NCBI GenBank assembly: GCA_963749905.1
Contig: CAVVOF010000002.1
Span: forward strand, 1 to 64,000
From: UBA10649 sp963749905
Lineage (GTDB): Bacteria > Actinomycetota > Actinomycetes > S36-B12
Direction: 5' to 3'
DNA length: 64,000 nt
The notes below the pieces were generated by a model, which did not search any database, was not told the DNA's origin, and saw only the letters and a program-made list of their open reading frames with translations. Both the position numbers and the translations under genes were made by a program. How positions within the stretch are numbered: the stretch's first letter is position 1; every line of letters begins with the position of its first letter. Of the stretch, positions 7,628-17,422 are shown in pieces.

Positions 7628-9283
7628 GGGCGGTCGATCTCCCCGGCGTCGATCTCTCCGCAGTCGAAGACCGTGCCGACCGGCCACCACCGTGCGCAGG
7701 CAGCGGGGCAGCGGCTGGTCCGCAGCCAGGTCCGGCAGTCCCGGGGTGCCCGACCGCGGGTCCGTCGACCAGGCGGCGACGCGGGCGTCCGGTGCCTGGA
7801 CGACCACGTCCGCGACTCGCCCAGATGGCCAGGTGGGCCGGCGCGCCCGGCGCAAGGGTGCCGGTGCCCGGTGCCCCGACCACCCGCCAGCCCGCTCGGG
7901 TGTGCGCGGAGAACGCCGCCCGGGCGGTCAGCCGCTGCTCGGGGTTGCTGTGGTGCACGGCTGCGCGGACCGCGGCCCAGGGCCCGAGGTCGGTCACCGG
8001 CGCGTCGGAGCCGAACGCGACCAGCACCCCCGCACCCGTCAGGTCGGCGAACCGGTTCATGCCGGGCGGCTCGGTCGGCACCCAGCCGCTGCTCGTACAT
8101 GCCGCCGGGGCCGCCCCACAGGCCGTCGAACATGGGCTGCATCGAGGCGCTGACGCCGAGGCGGGCCAGGGTGGCGATGTGCTCCGTCGACAGCAGTTCG
8201 GCATGCTCCAGACGATGCTGGCCAGCCCGGAGCCCGGCGGCCCCGAGAGCGGACTCGGCCGCGGTCAGGCCGTCGACGACCGTCTGCGACGCGGCGTCAC
8301 CGATGACGTGGAAGCCGGCCTGCAGTCCGGCCCTGGTGGCCGCCACCACGTGCTCAGCCACCTCGTCGGCGTCGAGGTACGCGGCGCCGGTGGTGCCCGG
8401 CGCATCGGCGTACGGATCGCACAGGCACGCGGTGCGCGACCCGAGCGCACCGTCCATGAACAGGTCGCCCCCGACGCCGATCGCACCCAGCGCCTGCGCC
8501 CGCTCGATGCCGCCGTCGCGCGCCAGCTCCCCCCAGTAGCCGGTCGCCAGCGGCCCAGGCTCCACCCCGGCCAGGGCGAGCAGTCCGGCGAGGTCGTCCT
8601 CGGATGAGATCGTCGGCCCCGCCATCTCGTGGATCGCCACGACGCCCAGCGCCGCGGCCCGGTCGCGCATGGCCCGCTGCGCGGCCTCCCGCTGCTCGCG
8701 CCCGACGGTGCCCAGGATGGCCTCGCGTACCGCGTGGTGGGCCTGCCGGCTGAGGGGTCCGACGGCATCCCAGCCCGGCAGTCCCCGCACGTCCGGCGCT
8801 CGCACGACGAGGGCGGTGGAGACCACAGCGGAGTGCACATCGACCCGCGACAGGTACACCGCCGCTGTCGCCGGCCAGATGGTCGACCTCCTCGCGGGTC
8901 GGCGGCCGTCGCTCGGGCCAGCGGGTCTCGTCCCAGCCGTGTCCGATGACCGGCCCCGGGGCGCCGGCGAGCCGGGCGGCCAGCAGGTCCAGCGCCTCGG
9001 CGAGGCTCGTGGTGCGGCTGAGATCCAGCCCGGTCAGGGTCAGCCCGGTACTCGTGGCGTGCACGTGCGCATCGACGAACCCGGGAGTGACGAGCGCGCC
9101 GCGCAGGTCGATCACGCGCTCGGCTGCGTCGAGGTGCGCCTCGGCCGCCGTCTCCTCGCCGAGCCAGGCGATGGTGTCGCCGTCGATGAGCATGGCGGTC
9201 GCGAAGGGATGCACCGGCGAGTAGATGACGGCGTTGCGCAGGAGGACCCGCTCACGCCCCGCCCATGCGGGCGTCCTCGTCAC
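7624..9283 (-). pseudogene. YtcJ-type amidohydrolase, broken by four frameshifts
   Basis: Joined across frames, this reads as one amidohydrolase of about 550 residues. It starts MTRTPAWAGRERVLLRNAVIYS, carries the metal-binding GFVDAHVHATSTG, then YLSRVDVHSAVVSTAL, VAIHEMAGP, DGALGSRTA, GFHVIGDAA, HRLEHAEL and VAFGSDAPV, and ends CGEIDAGEIDRP. The frame must change near 8868, 8062, 7818 and 7680. The pieces are all in order and still look conserved, so errors in the sequence are as likely as a true pseudogene. Overlaps of four bases with the acyl-CoA dehydrogenase upstream and lnt downstream place it in the operon. Known family members hydrolyse varied amides or carbamates; the substrate is unknown. 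Confidence 0.8.
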
Positions 9284-10449
9284 CGCGGAGCGCCGAGCGA
9301 GCGGCCGATCACCACTCGCTGGACCTGGTTGGTGCCCTCGACGATCTGGAGCACCTTCGCCTCGCGGAAGTAGCGCTCGACCGGGAAGTCCCGCGTGTAC
9401 CCGGCTCCGCCGAGGACCTGCACGGCGTCGGTGGTCACCCGCATGGCCGCGTCCGATGCCGCCAGCTTGGCCATGGCCGCCTCGATGGCGAACGGCAGGC
9501 CCGCGTCGCGACGCCGGGCGGCGTCGAGGTACAGGGCACGGGCGCCGGCGACCGCGGTGGCCATGTCGGCCAGCAGGAAGGACAGCCCCTGGAAGTCCGC
9601 GATCGGCCGCCCGAACTGGCGGCGCTCGCGCGCGTAGCCGACGGCAGCGTCGAGAGCGGCCTGCGCCAGGCCCACGGAGCAGGCGGCGATGCCGAGCCGG
9701 CCCGCGTCGAGCGCGGACATCGCGATCGCGAAGCCCTGGCCCTCCTCACCCATGCGACGGTCCACTGGCACCCGCACGCCCTCGAAGAGCACCTGGGCGG
9801 TCGGGGACGCGGACGCGCCCATCTTCCGCTCCCGCGGCAGCGCGGACAGCCCGTCGGCCGCGCCGTCCACGAGCAGGCAGGTGATGCCCTTGGGTCCGGC
9901 CTCGCCGGTGCGCACCATCGCGGCGTAGAAGTCGGCCACTCCCCCGTGGGTGATCCAGGCCTTGTGGCCGTTGACGACGTACTCATCCCCCTCGCGGACC
10001 GCAGCCGTGGTCAGGGCAGCGGCATCGGACCCGGCATCCGGCTCGGACAGGCAGTACCCGCCGAGGAGGTCACCGGCGAGGAGGTCGGACAGCCACTGCT
10101 GCTTCTGCTGCTCGGTGCCGGTGGTCACCAGCGGGAAGCAGGCCAGCCAGTGCACGGAGACGCTCACGCCGACCGTGACCCAGGACCGCGCGAGCTCCTC
10201 GAGGACCTGGAGGTAGACCTCCGCCGGCTGAGCGGCCCCGCCGTACTCCTCCGGGTACGGCAGGCCCAGGACGCCGAGACCACCGAGTTCGGCCAGCAGG
10301 TCGCGCGGGAACTGCGCCGCCGCCTCCGCCGCCTCCGCCCTCGGTGCGAGCTTCGCCGCGGCGAACTCCTCGATCATGGCCAGCAGGTCGACGGCTTCGG
10401 GGGTGGGCAGCAGCCGGGTCACTGAGGAGCCTCGCCAGACGTGCGTCAT
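9280..10449 (-). CDS. Acyl-CoA dehydrogenase
   Basis: A 389-residue FAD enzyme that oxidises acyl-CoA at the alpha-beta bond. It shows the N-terminal helical domain, the flavin-binding YCLSEPDAGSDAAAL and WITHGG region, RQFGRPIADFQ, and the C-terminal GGAGYTRDFPVERYFREAK with QIVEGTNQVQRVVIGR, where the Glu of VEGT matches the catalytic base position of many members. Length is normal. It overlaps the M24 peptidase stop and the amidohydrolase start by four bases each. An acyl-CoA dehydrogenase with a peptidase and an amidohydrolase could suggest catabolism of amide or amino-acid derived acyl groups, but this is inference only. Confidence 0.92.
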   Translation of the reverse strand: MTHVWRGSSVTRLLPTPEAVDLLAMIEEFAAAKLAPRAEAAEAAAQFPRDLLAELGGLGVLGLPYPEEYGGAAQPAEVYLQVLEELARSWVTVGVSVSVHWLACFPLVTTGTEQQKQQWLSDLLAGDLLGGYCLSEPDAGSDAAALTTAAVREGDEYVVNGHKAWITHGGVADFYAAMVRTGEAGPKGITCLLVDGAADGLSALPRERKMGASASPTAQVLFEGVRVPVDRRMGEEGQGFAIAMSALDAGRLGIAACSVGLAQAALDAAVGYARERRQFGRPIADFQGLSFLLADMATAVAGARALYLDAARRRDAGLPFAIEAAMAKLAASDAAMRVTTDAVQVLGGAGYTRDFPVERYFREAKVLQIVEGTNQVQRVVIGRSLGAPR

Positions 10450-11567
10450 GGCACGACCACCAGCGAGCGCGGCTGACGGTTGGCCACCAGCGGGCCGTCC
10501 TCGGTGGCGATCACGATGTCCTCGATCCTGGCGCCGTAGCGCCCTTCGACGTAGAAACCCGGCTCTACGCTGAACGCCATGCCCGACTCCAGCGGCCGAT
10601 CGTTGCCGGCGACGATGTAGGGCTCCTCATGCGTGTCCAGGCCGATGCCGTGCCCGGTCCGGTGGATGAACAGGTCCCCCAGCCCGGCATCGGTGAGCAC
10701 CGTCCGGGCGGCGGCATCCACGCTCGCACAGGTGACGCCCAGGACGGCGTGCTCCACGGCCGCCGCCTGCGCACGCTCGAGCACGTCGTACATGTCCTGG
10801 TAGCCGTCGGGGACGTGCCCCACGGCGTACGTGCGGGTGCAGTCGCTGCAATAGCCATCGGGCATGGTGCCGCCGATGTCGACCACCACCGCATCGCCGG
10901 GCTCGATGACCCGGTCGGACACCTCGTGGTGCGGGCTGGCGCCGTTGGGGCCGCTGCCGACGATGACGAAGTCCACCCGGACGTGTCCCTCGCGAAGGAT
11001 CAGGTCGGCGATGTCGGCACCGACCTCGCGTTCGGTGCGCCCGGCGCGCAGCAGGTCGGGGACGGCCGCATGCACGCGGTCGATGGCCGCGCCGGCTCGC
11101 AGCAGGGCGGCCACCTCGTCCGGGTCCTTGCGCATCCGGAGCTCGGAGACGATGGCACCGGCCAGCACCTGCTCCGTCGCTGGCATGGCCGCGTTCAGGG
11201 CGAGCACCTTCTCGGCCCACATGTGGTTGTCGACGGCAACGCGGCCGGCCGCCCCGACGGTGTCCGCCACCAGGGCGTACGGGTCGTCGAGCTCGCCCCA
11301 GGGCCTCAGCTCGATGCCGAGGCTGTGCACCGGGCTGGCCTGCGCGGCGAGCACCTCCAGGCGGGGCAGCACCAGGACCGGCGTCCCGGCGGCCGGCACG
11401 ATGAGGCAGGTCAGTCGCTCCAGCGGAACGGCGTCGTAGCCGACCAGGTACTGCAGGTCCTGTCCGGGCGTGACGAGGACGGCGTCGATCCCGGCGCCGG
11501 CGGCCAGTTCCCGCGTGGCCGACAGCCGGGCGGCGAAGTCGCCTGAGTGCATGGGGGCTCCAATCAT
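10446..11567 (-). CDS. M24 family metallopeptidase (Xaa-Pro dipeptidase type)
   Basis: The protein is 373 residues from the ATG at 11567. The N-terminal creatinase-like domain (to about residue 140) precedes the pita-bread catalytic domain, whose five metal ligands are visible: VVDIGG and DCTRTY (two Asp), HRTGHGIGLDTHEEP (His), FSVEPGFYVEG (Glu) and ARIEDIV (Glu). It is the counterpart in gene order of M. tuberculosis pepE. A TAGGAT hexamer ends seven bases before ATG 11567, favouring that start with a leaderless mRNA. ATG 11552, preceded by GGAG, is the alternative. It heads the reverse-strand operon that runs to fxsA. Confidence 0.92.
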   Translation of the reverse strand: MIGAPMHSGDFAARLSATRELAAGAGIDAVLVTPGQDLQYLVGYDAVPLERLTCLIVPAAGTPVLVLPRLEVLAAQASPVHSLGIELRPWGELDDPYALVADTVGAAGRVAVDNHMWAEKVLALNAAMPATEQVLAGAIVSELRMRKDPDEVAALLRAGAAIDRVHAAVPDLLRAGRTEREVGADIADLILREGHVRVDFVIVGSGPNGASPHHEVSDRVIEPGDAVVVDIGGTMPDGYCSDCTRTYAVGHVPDGYQDMYDVLERAQAAAVEHAVLGVTCASVDAAARTVLTDAGLGDLFIHRTGHGIGLDTHEEPYIVAGNDRPLESGMAFSVEPGFYVEGRYGARIEDIVIATEDGPLVANRQPRSLVVVP

Positions 11568-11574
11568 TCGCTCG

Positions 11575-11580
11575 ATCCTA
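11575..11580 (-). promoter_or_regulatory. -10-like TAGGAT of the M24 peptidase operon
   Basis: On the reverse strand TAGGAT ends seven bases before ATG 11567. The 50-base gap to the divergent exonuclease gene must hold both promoters. Confidence 0.4.
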
Positions 11581-11617
11581 TGCGGGGGCCCGGACGGCTG
11601 CTGCCAGACTGCCGCCC

Positions 11618-12550
11618 ATGACCGCCCCGACCCTCGTCCTCGACAGCGCATCGCTCTACTACCGCTCGTACTACGCGCTGCCGTCCAGCATGACCGCACC
11701 GGACGGGCGGCCGCATCAGGCCCTGCGCGGCTTCCTGACCACGCTGGCGCGCCTGCTCGAGATGCACCGCCCGGCCGGACTGGTGGCCGCATGGGACAAC
11801 GACTGGCGGCCGGCCTGGCGGGTGGACCTGCTCGAGGGCTACAAGGGCCATCGGGTCGCGGCGGTGGACGACGCCGGTGGATCGGTCGAGGACGAGCCCG
11901 AGGATCTCGGCCCGCAGGCCGAGGCGCTGGCGGACCTGCTGGACGAGCTGGGCATCGCCCGCTGGGGGGTGGACGGCTACGAGGCGGACGACGTGATCGG
12001 AAGCGTCACGCGCCAGCTGCCCGGCCCGATGATCGTGGTGTCCGGGGACCGCGACCTCGTCCAGTTGATCGACGACCGCACCCGGCTGCACCTGACCGTC
12101 AACGGCGGCATGCCGGGATGGCCGCTGCTCGACGCCCCGGCGGCCCAGGAGCGGTTCGGGGTGCCGCCCGCCAACTACGTGGACCTGGCCGTCCTCCGGG
12201 GCGATCCGTCGGACGGCCTGCCCGGAGTGCCGGGCATCGGCGCGAAGACGGCAGCCGCCCTGGTCGACGCCTTCGGCGACGGCGCGGGCATCCTGGCCGC
12301 GGCCCGGGCTGGGGCTGCGAAGCCGATGACCCCCCGGCTCGCCGGGGTGCTCATGGAGAACGCCGACTACGTGGATCGGGCCACCAGGGTGGCCACCGTG
12401 GTGCGCGACCTGTCGCTGCCCGGCGATTCCGCGCCGGTGCCGCGCGGCGGCCCGTCGGAGCCGGCGCGCGCCCTCGCCGCGGTGTGGGGAGTCGGCCGCC
12501 AGCTCGACGAGCTGGCCGTGGCCCTGGCCGGTCAGACCGAGGAGGAGTAG
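11618..12550 (+). CDS. 5'-3' exonuclease (Pol I N-domain type)
   Basis: A 310-residue stand-alone FEN-like nuclease that trims flaps and RNA primers. Acidic metal-binding motifs are visible: LVLDSASLYYRSYYAL, VAAWDNDWRPAWR, GYEADDVIGSV and VSGDRDLVQLID, followed by the helix-hairpin-helix GDPSDGLPGVPGIGAKTAAAL. It is divergent from the M24 peptidase gene. The last 19 bases overlap the end of helY from the opposite strand once the helY frameshift is corrected. CAGACT lies seven bases before the ATG, a weak -10 candidate. Confidence 0.92.
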   Translation: MTAPTLVLDSASLYYRSYYALPSSMTAPDGRPHQALRGFLTTLARLLEMHRPAGLVAAWDNDWRPAWRVDLLEGYKGHRVAAVDDAGGSVEDEPEDLGPQAEALADLLDELGIARWGVDGYEADDVIGSVTRQLPGPMIVVSGDRDLVQLIDDRTRLHLTVNGGMPGWPLLDAPAAQERFGVPPANYVDLAVLRGDPSDGLPGVPGIGAKTAAALVDAFGDGAGILAAARAGAAKPMTPRLAGVLMENADYVDRATRVATVVRDLSLPGDSAPVPRGGPSEPARALAAVWGVGRQLDELAVALAGQTEEE

Positions 12551-15265
12551 GCGACCACGCCGCGGTTGAGCAGGTCTGCGGCCGTCCGCGCGGTGTCCCG
12601 GATCGGGTCGGCGGGGTCCGACGGCCTGCACGATCTGGCCGAGCAGGTCGATGACCTGGCGGATCCAGCGCACGAAGTCGCCGGCGGTGATCTCCCCGTG
12701 CGTCAGGACCTGGAGCAGGTTCGCGCCGGTGGCCCAGCGGTACGTCGCATCGACCATGCCCGGGTCCGGACGGCGGGTCACGTCGAGCCCGTGGCCGACC
12801 TCGAGGTCGTGCAGCTCGGACCACAGCCGGGTCAACGACTCCACCGCCTCCCGGATGCGGCGGTTCGGCAGCGCGGGAGCGGACTCCTCCTCCGGGCCGC
12901 GCGACTCGTACACGACGGCGGCGCACACCGCGGCGAGCTCGGCGGGTGCCAGCTCGGTCCACGCGCCGTCCAGCAGCGACTGGGCGGTCAGCAGGTCGGA
13001 CTCCGTGTAGAGGCGCATCAGCAGCCGGCCCGGATCGGTCACGGCCGCGGACTCGTCGGTCGCGGTCAGGTAGCCGAGATCCGCGAGCACCTCGCAGACC
13101 CGGTCGAAGCGCCGCGCGATGGAGTTGGTGCGGCCCTCCACCCGCCGCTCGAGATCGCGCGTCTGGCGTGCCGCCCGGTGGTATCGCTCGGCCCAGCGCG
13201 AGTGCGCCTCGCGGTCGGAGCAGCCGTGGCAGGGGTGGCTGCGCAGCCGCGAGCGCAGCCGGGCGATCTCCTCGTCCTCCGCGGAGGACGCGCGGCGTCG
13301 GCGTGCCTCGTGCGGGACCTCCGCGACGGCCGTCCGCAAGGCGTCGAGCAGGTCCTGGCGGGCGCGGTGGTCCTTGGCCACGAAGCCCTTGGGGATCGGG
13401 ATGCGCGTCAGCGTCTCCACCGGCTGGCTGGTGTCCGCCTGCGAGATGCGGCGGACCTGCCCCTCGGCGGTGAGGACCATGGGCCGGTTGGCCTCCCGGG
13501 GACTGCGGGTGCGCCGCTGGTCGAGGACGACCGCGGGGCCGGACCGCCGGCCGGTGGGGATGACGAACACGTCGCCCTGCTTGAGCCCCTGCCAGGACAG
13601 TTCCGCCGCCTCACGCCGCTCGGCGGCTGCCCGCCGGCTGGTGTCCTTCTCCCGGCGCCCGAGGTCCTCTCGCAGCGCCGCATACTCGACGAAGTCGCCG
13701 AGGTGGCATGCCATCGCCTGCCGGTACCCGTCGCGCGCCTCCTCGACGCGGCGCAGCTCCGCCGCGATGCCGACCACGGCCCGGTCCGCCTGGAACTGGG
13801 CGAAGGAGGTCTCCAGCACCTCGCGGGCGGCGTGCCGGCCCAGCCGGGACACCAGGTTCACCGCCATGTTGTAGGACGGCTGGAACGAGGACCTCAGCGG
13901 GTAGGTGCGGGTCGAGGCGAGGCCGGCCAGTGACCGGGGGTCGAGAGTGGGCTGCCACAGCACGACCGCGTGACCCTCCACGTCGATGCCGCGTCGGCCG
14001 GCCCGGCCGGTCAGCTGCGTGTACTCCCCCGGAGTGAGGTCGACGTGCGTCTCGCCGTTCCACTTCACCAGGCGCTCCAGCACGACCGACTTGGCGGGCA
14101 TGTTGATGCCGAGGGCGAGCGTCTCGGTGGCGAACACCGCCTTGATCAGGCCGCGTTGGAACAGTCCCTCCACGATCTCCTTGAAGACCGGGAGCAGGCC
14201 GGCGTGGTGAGCGGCCAGGCCGCGCTCCAGGGCCTCGAGCCAATCGTCGAAGCCGAGCGCGCCGAGGTCCTCGTCGGGGAGCTCCAGCGTCGCTCCGAGG
14301 GCCGTCTCCCGGATCTCCCGCCGCTCGTCGGCGGTGGTCAGCCGCAGGCCGGCGTGCAGGCACTGCCGGACCGCTTCGTCGCACCCGGCCCGGCTGAACA
14401 GGAAGTAGATGGCCGGGAGCAGGCCGTCGCGATCGAGCCGCTCGACCACCTCGCTGCGCCAGGGCGTGCGCGGGCCCTGGTTGCGGCCCCTCCCCCGGAC
14501 GCGCTTGTCGGCGCCTCGGTGCTCGACGCGCCGCTCCTGGTCACGGGCCAGGCGCACCAGCTCGGGGTTGACGATCTGCTGGTCGTCGTCGACGAACAGG
14601 TCGTACATCCGCGGACCGGCCATGACGTGCTGCCACAGCGGTACCGGCCGGTGCTCCTCCACCACGATGGCGGTCCGCCCGCGCACCGCCTCCAGCCATG
14701 CGCCGAACTCCTCGGCGTTGCTCACGGTGGCGGACAGCGCCACCACGGTGACCGACTCGGGCAGGTGGATGATCACCTCCTCCCAGACCGCGCCGCGGAA
14801 GCGGTCGGCGAGGTAGTGCACCTCGTCCATGACGACGTAGCCGAGGTCCGCGAGCGTGCTCGAGCGGGCGTACAGCATGTTCCGCAGCACCTCGGTGGTC
14901 ATCACCACGATGGGCGCCTCACCGTTGATGCTGTTGTCGCCGGTGAGCAGGCCGACCGCCTCGGCCCCGTGCCGGGCGACGAGGTCGTTGTACTTCTGGT
15001 TGGACAGCGCCTTGATCGGCGTCGTGTAGAAGCACTTGCGCCCGTGCTTCAGGGCGAGATGGATGGCGAACTCCCCCACCACGGTCTTGCCCGAGCCGGT
15101 GGGCGCCGCGACGAGCACGCCCTGGCCGTGCTCCAGGGCGTCACAGGCGCGCACCTGGTAGGGGTCCAGGCCGAACAGGTAGCCGGAGGCGAACTCCCCG
15201 ACGGCGGACCGCTCGATCCGCGACCGCTCCCGGGCGGCGGCGTACCGCTCTGCAGGACTGGCCAT
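12532..15265 (-). CDS. helY: DEAD/DEAH-box (Ski2/Mtr4-like) helicase HelY, C-terminal frameshift
   Basis: A superfamily 2 ATP-dependent RNA/DNA helicase of about 910 residues. Walker A APTGSGKT lies at 54-61 and DEVH at 147-150, followed by ALSATVSN, FATETLALGINMPAKSV and the motif VI QLTGRAGRRGIDVEGHAV. A C-terminal DSHCT-like helical region follows, with WATGANLLQVLTHGEITAGDFVRWIRQVIDLLGQI. Just past that the frame is lost near 12615-12622; shifted by one base it finishes DPIRDTARTAADLLNRGVVAYSSSV and stops at 12532, which is the normal family ending. Without correction it would run on to 11564 across the exonuclease gene. The product probably acts in RNA turnover; its actinobacterial role is little known. 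Confidence 0.9.
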
Positions 15266-15271
15266 GGGGTC

Positions 15272-15277
15272 AGGCTA
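15272..15277 (-). promoter_or_regulatory. -10-like TAGCCT of helY, overlapping the DGK stop
   Basis: TAGCCT ends six bases before ATG 15265. Its TAG is the stop codon of the diacylglycerol kinase gene. No Shine-Dalgarno is visible. Confidence 0.45.
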
Positions 15278-16192
15278 CGACCTGTCCGGCGTCCATCCCT
15301 CCAGCACGCGCAGGGCTCCCGGTCGGACGTCGACGGTGACCGGCAGCGGGCCGATCCGCTCGCCGTCGGCGTAGGCGACCTGCCCGGGCGCGTCGATCTG
15401 CAGGCTCCGCCCCCGAAGCACGCGGACGGCCGGGTGGTCGACGTGCGTGCCCCGATAGACGCGCGGGAACACGCCCAGGAACGCTGGGATCGAGATGGCT
15501 CCGAGCCAGGTGACGTCGAGGAGACCGTCGTCCATCCGGGCGTCCGGGCACACCTGCATGCCGCCCCCGAATCGCGGGCCGTTGCCCACGGAGACGAGCA
15601 TCCCGTCGCCCACGTGCACCTCACCGTCGATGATCACCCGGTACGGCAGCGGCCGGAAGGATGCCAGCTCCCGGAGCATGGCCACGTTGTAGCGCTGGCC
15701 CCCGAGGCGCGTCATGGCGTTGGCTCGCTCGTTCACCGACGAGTCGAAGCCGGTGGACAGCACGGCCAGGAACACCCGCACCTCCCCGTCGGCGGCGCGC
15801 ACCTCCCCGACGTCGATCGACCGCCAGGTGCCGCGCAGCACGGACTGCACGAGGCCGTCGACGGCTGCGGCCGCGGACGAGCTCGGGCAGCCGAGGCTGC
15901 CCGCGATGTCGTCTCCCGAGCCCCCGGGCAGGATGCCCAGCGGGACGTTGCCGCCGACCAGTTCCTGCGCCAGCGCATGCACGGTCCCGTCACCGCCGCA
16001 GGCGATCACCGCCGACGCTCCCGAGTCGAGGGCCGACCGGGTGACGGCCCGGGCGTCCTCGGCGCTGGTGGGGTGCACGAGCCGGCACGGCACGGCCTGG
16101 TCTGACAGCGCGCGCGCGGCCGCGCTGGCCAGCCGGGCTGCCCGTCCCCCGCCGGCGACCGGGTTGGCCACCAGCCAGACGGTGCCGGGCAT
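15275..16192 (-). CDS. Diacylglycerol/sphingosine kinase-family lipid kinase
   Basis: A 305-residue DAGK_cat protein: VANPVAGGGRA at the N-terminus, CGGDGTVHALAQEL with the nucleotide-binding GGDGT at 66-70, GILPGGSGDDIAGSLG, STGFDSSVNERAN and the C-terminal YADGERIGPLPVTVDVRPGALRVL. The usual PxGTgNdfA motif reads PGGSGDDIAG, a mild variant. It likely phosphorylates diacylglycerol or a related lipid for phospholipid recycling. The start overlaps the tatC stop by one base (TGATG), so it is translated with tatC. Confidence 0.9.
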   Translation of the reverse strand: MPGTVWLVANPVAGGGRAARLASAAARALSDQAVPCRLVHPTSAEDARAVTRSALDSGASAVIACGGDGTVHALAQELVGGNVPLGILPGGSGDDIAGSLGCPSSSAAAAVDGLVQSVLRGTWRSIDVGEVRAADGEVRVFLAVLSTGFDSSVNERANAMTRLGGQRYNVAMLRELASFRPLPYRVIIDGEVHVGDGMLVSVGNGPRFGGGMQVCPDARMDDGLLDVTWLGAISIPAFLGVFPRVYRGTHVDHPAVRVLRGRSLQIDAPGQVAYADGERIGPLPVTVDVRPGALRVLEGWTPDRS

Positions 16193-17064
16193 CAGCCGTC
16201 CTGCGAGTCGTCTGATCGCCTCGGCTCATCGAGGTCGAGCGGCGTGGTCTCGTCGTCGCCGTACTCGGCGTAGTCGATCTCCCCGGACCGCCGGCGGCGC
16301 CGGGCCCTGCGCCGGTCGTTCAGCAGGGCGATGCCCACCGCGACCGCGACGAGCAGGAGCATCGGCCCAGCGAGCAGGAGCAGGTTGATCGGGTCACCGG
16401 TCGGGGTCGCCACGGCCGCGAACAGGATCACGATGAGCACGATCCACCGCCACCAGCCGAGCAGCTTCCGGCCGCTCAGCACCCCGGCGAAGTTGAGCAG
16501 GACGAGCAGCAGCGGGATGAGGAAGCCCACGCCGAAGACCAGGACCGTCCGCAGGAAGAAGGACAGGTAGCGGTCGACGGAGACGATGTTCTCCACGTTC
16601 TCCGGCGTGAAGCCGAGCAGCACCTGCAGGCCGAGCGGGAGCACCAGGTAGGCCAGTGCCACGCCTGCGAAGAAGAGCGGGGTCGCGACCGCCACGAACC
16701 CGATCGCCCACCGGCGCTCGTTCTTGTGCAGCCCCGGCGTCACGAAGCGCCAGAGCTGGTACAGCCAGATGGGGGCGGCCAGGACGACGCCGGTGACCGC
16801 TGCGATCTGCATCTGCAGCACGAACGGGTCGGCCACGCCGGTGAGCGCCAGCGTGACGTCGCGGCCCTCCTCCTGCGCCTGCTGGACCGCTCCCTCGAAG
16901 GGCGCACTGAGCCATCGGAAGATCTGCTCGTAGTAGATCCAGCCGACCACCATGCCGAGCGCGATCGCGATGCCCGACCGGACCAGCCGCGAGCGCAGCT
17001 CGCGCAGGTGCTCGGTCAGCGGCATCGCGGCGGAGGCATCCGCCTCACGCTCCTTCAAGGCCAT
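16192..17064 (-). CDS. tatC: Sec-independent translocase subunit TatC
   Basis: The 290-residue, six-helix receptor of the twin-arginine translocase binds the RR signal peptide. MPLTEHLRELRSRLVRS is the conserved N-terminal cytoplasmic motif with the essential Glu; FTPENVENI and six hydrophobic segments follow. A charged C-terminal tail of about 50 residues (RRRARRRRRSG, then acidic) extends beyond the E. coli length, as is common in actinobacteria. It lies 43 bases downstream of tatA on the same strand; no tatB is in this window. Confidence 0.95.
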   Translation of the reverse strand: MALKEREADASAAMPLTEHLRELRSRLVRSGIAIALGMVVGWIYYEQIFRWLSAPFEGAVQQAQEEGRDVTLALTGVADPFVLQMQIAAVTGVVLAAPIWLYQLWRFVTPGLHKNERRWAIGFVAVATPLFFAGVALAYLVLPLGLQVLLGFTPENVENIVSVDRYLSFFLRTVLVFGVGFLIPLLLVLLNFAGVLSGRKLLGWWRWIVLIVILFAAVATPTGDPINLLLLAGPMLLLVAVAVGIALLNDRRRARRRRRSGEIDYAEYGDDETTPLDLDEPRRSDDSQDG

Positions 17065-17107
17065 CGCTGCGTGTGTGTCTTCGCTCCGTCAGTTGCCCGC
17101 GGCGCGA

Positions 17108-17371
17108 TCAGCCCTCGGTGCGCTCGGTGGGGACCGACTCGGCGCCCCCGGCTGCATCAGCCTCGGGACCGGCGACGGCCGGCGGCGTCTCAGCGGTGGG
17201 CAGATCGCCCTTGGCCGCCGCCTCGTCCGCCGTCAGGCCCTTCGTCTCCGCCTTGAAGATCCGAAGGGACCGCCCCACGCTGCGTGCCGCATCCGGCAGC
17301 CGCTTGGCCCCGAAGAGCAGCACGATGAGGGCGATGATGATCAGCCACTCCCAGCCCTTGAGATTCGGCAT
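17108..17371 (-). CDS. tatA: Twin-arginine translocase pore subunit TatA
   Basis: The 87-residue protein has one N-terminal membrane helix (LKGWEWLIIIALIVLLFGAK), the conserved Phe-Gly hinge in LLFGAKRLPDAARSVGRSLRIFKAE and an amphipathic helix, then an acidic Ala/Pro-rich tail. TatA oligomers form the translocation path used with TatC. A GAGAGGA Shine-Dalgarno precedes the ATG. Its position between pafC and tatC is the standard actinobacterial order. Confidence 0.95.
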   Translation of the reverse strand: MPNLKGWEWLIIIALIVLLFGAKRLPDAARSVGRSLRIFKAETKGLTADEAAAKGDLPTAETPPAVAGPEADAAGGAESVPTERTEG

Positions 17372-17422
17372 GAATCGTCCTCTCGCGTGATGTTCGGGCC
17401 TGCTGGCCCGCCTACGTTACCG

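Noticed and set aside
5309..8539. A 1076-codon forward frame across ppm1, lnt and the amidohydrolase
   Set aside because: Composition is rich in Arg, Gly, Asp and His, a mirror of genes on the reverse strand; no recognisable motif.
11564..12531. Extension of helY to 11564 in its own frame
   Set aside because: Runs over the exonuclease on the other strand and follows a frameshift; the family's usual C-terminus appears one frame over and stops at 12532.
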